Assembly: GCF_003977685.1 (NCBI RefSeq)
Contig: NZ_RYZH01000058.1
Coordinates: 1-36,383 of the forward strand
DNA from: Tautonia sociabilis
GTDB lineage: Bacteria; Planctomycetota; Planctomycetia; Isosphaerales; Isosphaeraceae
Direction of reading: 5' to 3'
Length of the DNA: 36,383 bases
Part shown: positions 7,047 to 14,713 of the stretch, piece after piece
How the letters are laid out: each line of letters begins with the position of its first letter
Numbering within the stretch: the stretch's first letter is position 1
Notes under the pieces: generated by a model
What the model was told of the DNA's origin: nothing
What the model saw: the letters and a program-made list of their open reading frames with translations, nothing else
Database searches by the model: none
Position numbers and translations under genes: made by a program

Positions 7047-7729
7047 CGCTCGAAGAGTACCTGCGCCAGTTCGGATCAAGCCTTTCCGACGGCTCGCTCC
7101 CGGCGCTCGGGGTCGCCCTCGTCGCCGGCATCCTCGCCAGCGCCGTCTGCCCTTGCACGCTCCCGGTCGGGCTCGGGATGGCGGGGGTCGTCACCGCCTC
7201 GGAGAGCCAGTCGCGGAGGGTGGGGCTCCTCGTGGCCCTGGCGTTTTTCCTGGGGATCGTCGCAAATCTGACGCTATTGGGAGCCGTGGCCGGTCGGCTC
7301 GGCGCCATCCTCACGGAGTCGTTCGGCCGCTCCTGGGCGCTGACGATGGCGCTGGTCTCCCTCGTCGCGGCGATCGTCGCCTTCCGGGGGCCGCGGCTGA
7401 ACGTCGATCAGCTGGCGGCGCTGCGCCGGCCGGGGCTCGCCGGCTCGTTCGGCTACGGCTTCGTCTTCAGCCTGGGCACCTCCGCCGCCCCGCTCCTGCT
7501 GCTCCTGACCATCGCGGCGACGCAGGCCCGGCCGGGGTATGGGGCGGTCCTTGCCTTCGCCTTCGGCCTCGGACGCGGGCTCCCCTTCCTGCTCGTCGGC
7601 CTGTTCGCCGGGGCGCTGGTCCGCCTCACCCGCATCGGGGCATGGCGGCGAGCCATCCAGGCGGCGAGCGGCGCGGCCCTGCTCCTCGTGAGCGCGTATT
7701 ACGCCAGGGCGTTCCTCGCCCTGCTCTGA
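7043..7729 (+). CDS. CcdA/DsbD-like polytopic membrane protein with CPC motif
   Basis: 228 residues with about six hydrophobic helices, starting at a GTG that overlaps the preceding stop. The fold resembles the membrane core of CcdA/DsbD: the usual 'SPCVLP' of the first helix reads VCPCTLPVGLG here (C36-P37-C38), and a second internal repeat begins FGYGFVFSLGTSAAPLLLLL without the matching Cys. CcdA/DsbD proteins pass electrons across the membrane through a Cys pair, one per repeat; with both thiols in one CPC this protein is more likely a metal conduit or an altered thiol carrier. Its place between a tandem HMA protein and a P-type ATPase supports metal handling. The substrate is inferred from the MerR type only. 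Confidence 0.75.
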   Translation: MTLEEYLRQFGSSLSDGSLPALGVALVAGILASAVCPCTLPVGLGMAGVVTASESQSRRVGLLVALAFFLGIVANLTLLGAVAGRLGAILTESFGRSWALTMALVSLVAAIVAFRGPRLNVDQLAALRRPGLAGSFGYGFVFSLGTSAAPLLLLLTIAATQARPGYGAVLAFAFGLGRGLPFLLVGLFAGALVRLTRIGAWRRAIQAASGAALLLVSAYYARAFLALL

Positions 7730-7742
7730 CATGGAGGACGTC

Positions 7743-10139
7743 ATGGCTACTGAAACGGTCCAGATGAAAGTCTCCGGGCTGATGTGCTCGTTCTGCACGA
7801 TGAGCGTCGAGAAGGCGCTCAAGCGCCACCCGGGGGTCCGCAGCGTGCTGGTGAACCTGGTCCACGGCATCGTGCTTGTCGAGGCGGATCCGGCGCAGAT
7901 CGGCCGCCGGGGGCTGGCCGAGGCCGTCGAGAGGCTGGGCTACAGCGTCTCCTCGACCGAGGTGCAGCAGTACGAGACCGACGAGGCGATTTTTAGCCTG
8001 ATCAAGCGTCGCGGCCTGCTCGGCATGGCCCTGGCGCTGCTCGATCTCGTCGTCGATCCGCTGAACCTGTTCGGGCTGCCCGAGCGGATCCGCGCCTCCT
8101 TCAGCCTGGCCGTCGCCGCCTTCATCCTGCTCTGGGTCGGCTGGCCGATCCTCAAGAAGACGGTGCTGGCGCTGCGTCAGCGGGTCGTCAACGCCAATGT
8201 GCTCCTCTCGACGGCCGCCTGGGGCTCGTTCGTCGTCGGGGTGCTCTCGCTGGCCGATCCCCGCTGGCCGAACTTCCTGCCGGTGGCCGGCTGGCTCATG
8301 GCGCTCCACCTGTTCTTCGGCTACTTCAAGCTGGACACCCGCAAGAAGGCCTCCGAGGCCGTGCGCGCGCTGCTGTCGCTCCAGCCGCCGCGGGCCCGCG
8401 TGCTCCGGGGCGGGCAGGCCGTGGAGGTGCTGACCAGGGACGTCGCCGTCGGCGAGGTCGTGGAGGTCCGCCCCGGCGAGCGGATCCCGCTCGACGGCGC
8501 GGTGGTCACGGGGACGGCCAGCGTGGACCAGTCGAGCTTCACCGGCGAGTCGGTCCCGGCGACCAAGCGGCCGGGCGACGAGGTGATCGGCGGGACGCTG
8601 AACCTCGACGGCGCGCTGCAGGTGCGGGTCACCAAGGTCGGCGCCAACAGCTTCCTCAGCCAGATTGTCCGGCTGATGACGCAGATCGCCGAGCGCAAGC
8701 CCCCCATCGAGCTGTTGGCCGACCGGCTGATGAACTACTACGGCCCAGTGGTCTTCACCGCCGCGGCGATCGCCTTCCTCGGCTGGCTCCTCCTGACCGG
8801 CGACGGGGTGGCGGCGACGCTGGTGCTGCTGACGGTGATCGTCATGGGATACCCCTGCGCGCTGGGCATCTCCACCCCGATGCTGGCCAACATCGCCGGC
8901 GGCAAGGGGATCTCGATCGGTCTCCTGGTCAAGGCGAGCGAGGTGTTTCACGCGCTCTCGGAGGTCGACACGGTCGTCTTCGACAAGACGGGGACGCTCA
9001 CCCACGGGCGACCGACGGTCATGGACGCGGTGCCGTTCGGGGTCGATCGGCTCGAGTTGCTGGCGCTGGCCGGGGCGGTCGAGGCCTCCTCGGAGCATCC
9101 GCTGGCGCAGGCGATCAGCTTCTATGCCCAGCGGGAAGGGGCGGCGTCGCGGATCGTCGGCGACTTCCGCTCCACGCCGGGCAAGGGTGTGACGGCCACA
9201 GTCGACGGCATGGAAGTCGTGGCCGGCCGGCCCTCGTTCCTGGAGGAGCGGGGCGCGCGGCTCCCAGATGAGGTCCGGGCGGAGGTCGATCGCCTGGCAG
9301 CGGAGGGGAGGACGGTGGTGCTCGTGGCGGGCGGGGGCGAGGTCGTCGGCCTGATCGGGCTGCAAGACCAGCCGCGCCACACCGCCGGGTCGCTCATCAC
9401 CAAGCTCCGCCAACGGGGCATTCGCACCGTGATGCTCACCGGCGACAGCCTCGCCGTGGCCGAGGCGATCGGCCGGAGGCTCGGGGTCGACGACATCCGC
9501 GCCGAGCTGCTCCCGCCCGACAAGGTTGCCGCGATCGAGGCCCTCCAGCGCGAAGGCCGGAAGGTGGCGATGGTCGGCGACGGGGTGAACGACGCGCCGG
9601 CCCTGGCGCAGGCCGACGTGGGGATCGCCGTCGGCGCCGGGACGGACGTGGCGATCGAGTCCGCGGGCGTCATCCTCATCGGCGATCATCTGGAGGACGT
9701 GCTCCATGCCCTGACGCTGGGCAAGGCGAGCTACCGGACGCTGACGGTGAACGTCGTGATCGCCGTGCTGTTCAACATCGCCGGCATGACGCTCGCTGCC
9801 TTGGGCCTGATCACGCCGCTGCTGGCCATCGGCGTGATGATCGTGAGCGTCTTTGCGATCCTGCTCAACACGTTGCGGATCCGCGCTCTGCCGCTGGAGC
9901 GGGAGGCGCCGGCCGAGGCCGGGCCGCTGGCCGAGGTGGAGTTTTTGGTGCCGAACATGGCCTGCGAGGGCTGCGCCCAGAAGATCAGCGGCGCCCTCAC
10001 GGCGCTGCCCGGCGTGCGGGAGGTCAGGCCCAGGGTGCCGCAGAAGCACGTCTCGGTGCGGTACGAGCCGGCCAGGGTGCAGGAAGAGCACCTCCGGGAG
10101 GCGGTCGAGCGGGCGGGGTTTCATGCGATCGACGCTTGA
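7743..10139 (+). CDS. P1B-type heavy-metal ATPase with YPC motif and HMA domains at both ends
   Basis: 798 residues from ATG 7743, chosen over ATG 7731 because GGAGG lies just before it. It has an N-terminal HMA domain (C15/C18 in GLMCSFCTMSV), membrane helices, the actuator loop with TGES, the transport-site motif, the phosphorylation site DKTGT (D414), the SEHP signature of the nucleotide-binding domain, and GDGVNDAPALAQADVG. A second HMA domain follows the last membrane helices (C741/C744 in NMACEGCAQKI), an uncommon place. The transmembrane metal motif reads YPC (residues 370-372, tac ccc tgc at 8850-8858) instead of CPC, so one of the two usual thiol ligands is a tyrosine. Metal specificity is therefore uncertain; the Hg-type MerR in front suggests a soft thiophilic ion. 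The ATPase cycle residues are intact. Confidence 0.9.
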   Translation: MATETVQMKVSGLMCSFCTMSVEKALKRHPGVRSVLVNLVHGIVLVEADPAQIGRRGLAEAVERLGYSVSSTEVQQYETDEAIFSLIKRRGLLGMALALLDLVVDPLNLFGLPERIRASFSLAVAAFILLWVGWPILKKTVLALRQRVVNANVLLSTAAWGSFVVGVLSLADPRWPNFLPVAGWLMALHLFFGYFKLDTRKKASEAVRALLSLQPPRARVLRGGQAVEVLTRDVAVGEVVEVRPGERIPLDGAVVTGTASVDQSSFTGESVPATKRPGDEVIGGTLNLDGALQVRVTKVGANSFLSQIVRLMTQIAERKPPIELLADRLMNYYGPVVFTAAAIAFLGWLLLTGDGVAATLVLLTVIVMGYPCALGISTPMLANIAGGKGISIGLLVKASEVFHALSEVDTVVFDKTGTLTHGRPTVMDAVPFGVDRLELLALAGAVEASSEHPLAQAISFYAQREGAASRIVGDFRSTPGKGVTATVDGMEVVAGRPSFLEERGARLPDEVRAEVDRLAAEGRTVVLVAGGGEVVGLIGLQDQPRHTAGSLITKLRQRGIRTVMLTGDSLAVAEAIGRRLGVDDIRAELLPPDKVAAIEALQREGRKVAMVGDGVNDAPALAQADVGIAVGAGTDVAIESAGVILIGDHLEDVLHALTLGKASYRTLTVNVVIAVLFNIAGMTLAALGLITPLLAIGVMIVSVFAILLNTLRIRALPLEREAPAEAGPLAEVEFLVPNMACEGCAQKISGALTALPGVREVRPRVPQKHVSVRYEPARVQEEHLREAVERAGFHAIDA

Positions 10140-10333
10140 GCCGGTCGACGGCGGGCGCGGAGACGCTCCACACGCAAGGCGCCGGCCTCAGGGCGCAGCG
10201 GGCAGGAGGTCGGGCGTACGCGGGTGCCGATCGAATCCCACGAGCGCCCCCCGACCCGACCGCGTTCATCGCCTCGTTTGCAGTTGCGCCCCGCTCGAAT
10301 TCGGCTCGTCGCGGTCCGGCCCCGCGCCCGTCC

Positions 10334-10717
10334 CTAATGGGTCATCTGGGCCATCCGGCGACAAGACTCGGCACAGCGGCGACACGCCTCCGCACACCGG
10401 CGCATCGGTTGGTCCTGCCCCATCTGCTCGCAGTCGGCGGCGCAGGCCTCGCAGACCTCGGCGCAGGCCGCACAGGTCTGCACGTGGAGCGGCGAGCCGC
10501 GGAGCATGAAGTTTGCGCTGGTCTGGCAGATCTCGGCGCAGTCCAGCAGCAAGCGGACATGGCCGGGCTCTGCGTGGCGTCCGCCCTGCTCGAGGCAGTA
10601 GTTTACGGTCTCGGTACAGACTGCATGACATGATTGGCACTCGGTGATGCAATCGCGGAGGCTATCGGTCGGGATGTTCCGCGTCGCCGGGCCGGCTGTG
10701 GTCGTCTGTTGCTGCAT
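10334..10717 (-). CDS. Cys-rich four-helix-bundle copper-binding protein (DUF326/Csp type), cytosolic
   Basis: 127 residues from the ATG at 10717, with AGGAGG before it. No signal peptide. Sixteen cysteines lie in helical CxxxC and CxxC spacings (CITECQSCHAVC, TCAACAEVCEACAADC, RCAEACRRCAESC). In Csp proteins such cysteines line the core of a four-helix bundle and bind many Cu(I) ions. Without an export signal it should act in the cytoplasm, like Csp3, as a copper sink. It is the last gene of the leftward cluster, separated from cusA by remnant sequence, and converges on the ATPase gene. Confidence 0.85.
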   Translation of the reverse strand: MQQQTTTAGPATRNIPTDSLRDCITECQSCHAVCTETVNYCLEQGGRHAEPGHVRLLLDCAEICQTSANFMLRGSPLHVQTCAACAEVCEACAADCEQMGQDQPMRRCAEACRRCAESCRRMAQMTH

Positions 10718-10852
10718 GGTCGGTCCTCCTCGTTGGGTGTCAGGACCGATCATCGGCCCCGCGCCGTCAGCTCAGCACAGGCGGCCCCGGTGTTCGAATG
10801 ATGGCGATCAGCACCCCGGCCAAAGACGCTCGGAGCGAGGACCGCAGTCTGG

Positions 10853-11036
10853 TCACCGTGTGCCGACGCCGCCCGGTCGCGGCTGCTGGGTGCGCCGCTC
10901 CAGGGGCGCGTACTTCCCCGGGTCCCCGGCGAAGCGTGCCCGGCTCGCTTCCGACTTGAAGTAATAGGCCCTGCCGCCGAGCGAGAAGACGTACGCGTCC
11001 GCCTTGTCCACGACCACGCCGCTGACCGGGTCCGCC
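10853..11036 (-). pseudogene. Remnant of a YHS-domain gene
   Basis: The - strand reads ADPVSGVVVDKADAY, then VFSLGGRAYYFKSEASRARF and GDPGKYAP before a stop at 10853-10855. This matches the end of the intact YHS-domain protein encoded at 18258-18638 (DPVTGADVDKADALVFGLG, RAYYFESESSRARF). An in-frame TAG stands directly in front of the first matching codon, and there is no start codon or signal peptide, so the 5' half is gone. It is clearly a copy related to that gene that has been broken. Confidence 0.75.
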
Positions 11037-11078
11037 TACACCTGCCCGATGCATCCGGAAGTTCGCCAGGATCAACCC
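11037..11078 (+). pseudogene. Fragment of a CPMHP heavy-metal-binding domain, inverted against the YHS remnant
   Basis: The + strand reads YTCPMHPEVRQDQP, the first half of the heavy-metal-binding domain normally continuing KCPxCGM. The match is cut off on both sides: it abuts the YHS remnant, which lies on the other strand, and runs into the end of cusA, whose stop codon (complement of 11072-11074) lies inside it. The arrangement marks a past inversion or deletion joint. Confidence 0.6.
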
Positions 11079-14000
11079 CGCTTCGGGGAGGGGAGCGCGG
11101 CGTTTAACCCGCGCTGCTCGCGCGCCCCCCACTCGCGTCGGTGCTGCCACTCCCTGGCGGTGTAGAACAGGACCGGATAGACGATGAGCTCCATGGCGAA
11201 GCTCACCAGCAGCCCGCCGATCATCGGGGCGGCGAGCCGTCGCATGACGTCGGCGCCGGTGCCCTCGGCCCAGAGGAGGGGCACCAGGCCGATGAAGGCC
11301 GCGGAGACGGTCATCGCCTTGGGGCGGATGCGCTTGACCGCCCCGTCGTGCACCGCCGCCCAGAGGTCCTCGGGGCCCGTCATCTTCCCGGCCTCCCTCG
11401 CGCGCTCGAAGCTGTTGTCGAGGTAGAGGAGCATCACCATCCCCGTCTCCGCGTCGAGCCCGGCCAGGGCGATGATCCCGATCACGACGGCCAGCGACAT
11501 GTTGTAGTCGAGCGCGTAGAGGAACCAGAACGCCCCGATCAGGCTGAACGGGACGGCCAACATGATGACCCCGACCCGGAACCAGCTCCGGGAGCTGGCG
11601 TAGAGCAGGAGCACGATCAGCAGGACCGTGATGACGCTCGCGATTACCAGCCGGGGGAGCGTCTTCTCCCAGAATTCGAACTGCCCCGAGAAGTGGAGCG
11701 AGTAGCCGGGGGGGAGGGGCACCTCCTTTGCGACGGCCTCGCGTGCTTCCTCGATGTAGCCGCCGAGGTCGCGGCCGGCGATGTCGACGAAGACCCAGGC
11801 CGTGCGCTGGGCGTTCTCCGAGCGGATCATCGGCGCCCCCGGGTTGATGCGGAACGCCGCGAGCTGCCCGAGGGGCACCTGCACGCCGGTCGGGCCGGTG
11901 ACGAGCACCTCGCGAAGCGCCGGGATGTCGTCGCGCAGCTCCCGGGCGTAGCGGACGTTCAGGGGGTAGCGCTCGAGCCCCTCGACGGTCGTGGTGACGT
12001 TCATCCCGCCGATCGCCGACTGGACGACGTCCTGGACGTCGCCGATGGTGAGCCCGTAGCGGGCGGCCGCCACGCGATCGACGTCGACATCGAGGTAGTA
12101 GCCCCCGAAGGTGCGGTCGGGGTAGGCGCTGATCGTCCCTTCGATGGTCCGCACCGCGTTCGCTGCCCGCTGGGCGAGCTCGCTCAGCGCCTCCAGGTCC
12201 GGCCCGAGGATCTTGATGCCGACCGGCGTCTTGATCCCGGTCGCCAGCATGTTGATGCGATTCTCGATCGGGAATGGCCAGGCATTGGCGACGCCGGGGA
12301 GGCTCACCACGGTATTCAGCCCAGGATGCATCGTCCCGTCCGGATCCCTCCAGCCGAACTTGAGCTCCTCGGTCGTGATGTTCCGCTCTTCCGGCCAGAG
12401 CGCGGCGAAGGGCTGCTTCAGCCAATCGGGCCACTCGCTGTGGAAGCGCTCGACGTGGCGTCTCCGCCACTGTTCGCGCTCGGGCTTCAGCTGCACGACG
12501 GTCTCGATCATCGAGAGCGGGGCGGGGTCGGTTGCCGATTCGGCCCGCCCGATCTTCCCATGGACGGTGAGCACCTCCGGGAAGGTGGCGATGAGCTTAT
12601 TGGTCTGCTGGAGCAGCTCCTTGCTCTTGGTGATGCTGATGCTCGGGTCCGTCGTGGGCATATAGAGCAGGTCACCCTCGTCGAGCGGGGGCATGAATTC
12701 GCTGCCGAGCCGTGTCGCCGGGTAGATCGTGGAGAGGAGGAGCGCGACGGAGACCAGGAGCACGAGGGCGCGATTGCCCATCGCGAGCCGGAAGACCGGC
12801 TCGTAGAGCCGCTGGAGGAGCTTGCTGATCGGGCTCTTCTCCTCATGGATGATCCTCTGGGGCACGAGAAGCATCCCGGCCAGCACCGCCCATCCCGCCG
12901 CGATCCACCAACGAAAGGGAGAGAGCTGCGGCAGCGATTCGGCGACCAGGAACAGCGCCGCGGCGGGCATGAGCATGGACGCCGCCGTGATGGCCAGGTT
13001 TCGCCCCCAGCCCCATCGCTCCGGGAGCACCCGGGCGGTGATGAAGTAGAACATCAGCACCGGGATGATGGTGATCGAAAGGGCCGATGCCGCCGCCATC
13101 GCGAAGGTCTTCGTGAATGCCAGCGGCTTGAACAGCCTCCCGGCCTCGCCTTCGAGCACGAAGACCGGGAGGAAGCTCACCGTGATGATCAGGAGCGAGA
13201 AGAAGAGCTGGGGCCCGACCTCCGTGGCGGCCGCCGTGATGACCTCGACGCGCGGCGTGGGCGGGTGCCCGGCGTGGAGCCGCTCCTCCTCGCGGTCCAG
13301 GTGCTTGTGGGCATTCTCGACCATGATGATCGCCGAGTCGACGACGACGCCGATGGACAGCGCGATGCCCCCGAGCGACATGATGTTCGCGTTGATGCCC
13401 ATGAGGTTCATGATCAGCACGGCGACGATGACGCTCGAGGGCACGACGAAGACCGCAACCAGCTCGCTCCTGGCGTGGAGGAGGAAGAGGATGCAGACGA
13501 GCCCCACGACGATGATCTCCTCGATGAGCGTATTCCGGAGCGTGCGGACGGAGCGCTGGATGAGCTCCGACCGGTCGTAGGTCGGCTTGACGAACACGCC
13601 CGGCGGGAGCCCGCCCTCGAGCTCGAAGAGCTTCTCCTTGGCGTCCGCGATGACCTTGTGGGCGTTCTCGCCGAAGCGCGCCACGATCACGGCGCCTACC
13701 GCCTCGCCGATCCCGTTGTACTCGCCGATGCCGCGGCGCGCCTCCCCGCCGACCTGGAGCGTGGCCACGTCACTCAGGAGGATCGGCGTCCCGCTCGCAC
13801 CGAGTCCTACCGGCACCTGGGCGAGGTCATCCAGGCCCCTGAGGTAGCCCCGAGACCGGACCATGTACTCGTTCTCGCTCAGCTCCAGCACCGAGCCGCC
13901 TACATCGTTGTTGGATCGCTCGATGGCCGCCACGACGTCACGGAGCGGGAGCTTGAACGCCTGGAGGCTGGCCGGGTCGAGCACGACCTGATACTGCCTG

Positions 14001-14713
14001 ACGAACCCGCCGATCGAGGCCACCTCCGAGACTCCTTCGACGGAGGTGAGGGGGTAGCGCAGGTACCAGTCCTGGAGGCTGCGGAGCTGGGCGAGGTCGA
14101 GCTCGGCAGGTACGAGCTCCTTGCCCGTCAGCGGACAGCTGCCCGGCCGCTCGAAGCCCCGGACCCGTTTCAGTCGCTCTCGGCGTTCCTCAGGCGCCGC
14201 GGCGGGGCTTGCATACCAGCGATCCTCCGCCTCGTCGTGCCACAGCCCCTTGGGGTGGTCGGGGCTGAAGTACCCGGGGAAGAGCACGTACTGGTACACC
14301 CAGCCGACCCCGGTCGCGTCGGGCCCGAGCTTCGGCTCGACGCCCTTCGGGAGCCGGTCGCGGGCGAAGTTCAGGTACTCGAGCACGCGGCTGCGCGCCC
14401 AGTAGATGTCGGTCCCGTCCTCGAAGAGGACGTAGACGAAGGACTGCTCGAACATGCTGAAGCCACGGACGACCGTCGAGCCGGGCACGGCGAGCATCGC
14501 GGTGGTGAGCGGGTACGTGACCTGGTCGTCGACGACCTGCGGGTTCTGTCCCGGGTACTCGGTGGTGACGATGACCTGGACGTCGGAGAGATCCGGGATG
14601 GCGTCGAGCCGGATGTGGAAGACGCTCCAGATGCCCAGCCCGACCAGCATCCCGGTGAGCAGGATGACCAGGAAGCGGTTCCTGATGGAGAGCTCGATGA
14701 TCCTCGCGATCAT
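11072..14713 (-). CDS. cusA: CusA-type RND heavy-metal efflux pump
   Basis: 1213 residues from ATG 14713 (the ATG overlaps the cusB stop as ATGA). It is the inner-membrane proton-driven pump of a CusCBA complex for Cu(I)/Ag(I). Family features: N-terminal MIARIIELSIRNRFLVILL, the DLSDVQVIV segment, RSLQDWYLRYPL, the fourth-helix charge motif IGVVVDSAIIMVENAHK, and ATGIKTPVGIKI before the second porter half. It is about 165 residues longer than E. coli CusA. One extra stretch (about residues 146-206, with SCPLTGKEL) sits in the first porter region. Another (about 558-625) adds what look like two more hydrophobic helices before the central loop. The C-terminus (NAALPSPKRG) reads into remnant sequence, so the original end may have been altered. 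Confidence 0.9.
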   Translation of the reverse strand: MIARIIELSIRNRFLVILLTGMLVGLGIWSVFHIRLDAIPDLSDVQVIVTTEYPGQNPQVVDDQVTYPLTTAMLAVPGSTVVRGFSMFEQSFVYVLFEDGTDIYWARSRVLEYLNFARDRLPKGVEPKLGPDATGVGWVYQYVLFPGYFSPDHPKGLWHDEAEDRWYASPAAAPEERRERLKRVRGFERPGSCPLTGKELVPAELDLAQLRSLQDWYLRYPLTSVEGVSEVASIGGFVRQYQVVLDPASLQAFKLPLRDVVAAIERSNNDVGGSVLELSENEYMVRSRGYLRGLDDLAQVPVGLGASGTPILLSDVATLQVGGEARRGIGEYNGIGEAVGAVIVARFGENAHKVIADAKEKLFELEGGLPPGVFVKPTYDRSELIQRSVRTLRNTLIEEIIVVGLVCILFLLHARSELVAVFVVPSSVIVAVLIMNLMGINANIMSLGGIALSIGVVVDSAIIMVENAHKHLDREEERLHAGHPPTPRVEVITAAATEVGPQLFFSLLIITVSFLPVFVLEGEAGRLFKPLAFTKTFAMAAASALSITIIPVLMFYFITARVLPERWGWGRNLAITAASMLMPAAALFLVAESLPQLSPFRWWIAAGWAVLAGMLLVPQRIIHEEKSPISKLLQRLYEPVFRLAMGNRALVLLVSVALLLSTIYPATRLGSEFMPPLDEGDLLYMPTTDPSISITKSKELLQQTNKLIATFPEVLTVHGKIGRAESATDPAPLSMIETVVQLKPEREQWRRRHVERFHSEWPDWLKQPFAALWPEERNITTEELKFGWRDPDGTMHPGLNTVVSLPGVANAWPFPIENRINMLATGIKTPVGIKILGPDLEALSELAQRAANAVRTIEGTISAYPDRTFGGYYLDVDVDRVAAARYGLTIGDVQDVVQSAIGGMNVTTTVEGLERYPLNVRYARELRDDIPALREVLVTGPTGVQVPLGQLAAFRINPGAPMIRSENAQRTAWVFVDIAGRDLGGYIEEAREAVAKEVPLPPGYSLHFSGQFEFWEKTLPRLVIASVITVLLIVLLLYASSRSWFRVGVIMLAVPFSLIGAFWFLYALDYNMSLAVVIGIIALAGLDAETGMVMLLYLDNSFERAREAGKMTGPEDLWAAVHDGAVKRIRPKAMTVSAAFIGLVPLLWAEGTGADVMRRLAAPMIGGLLVSFAMELIVYPVLFYTAREWQHRREWGAREQRGLNAALPSPKRG

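Noticed and set aside
7626..10124. An 832-codon open frame on the - strand opposite the P-type ATPase
   Set aside because: Antisense shadow; low-complexity His/Arg/Asp composition and no motif, while the + strand shows DKTGT, TGES and GDGVNDAP.
10140..10333. Possible small gene or terminator between the ATPase and the Csp-type gene
   Set aside because: No frame with a start and ribosome site and no clear hairpin with T-run.
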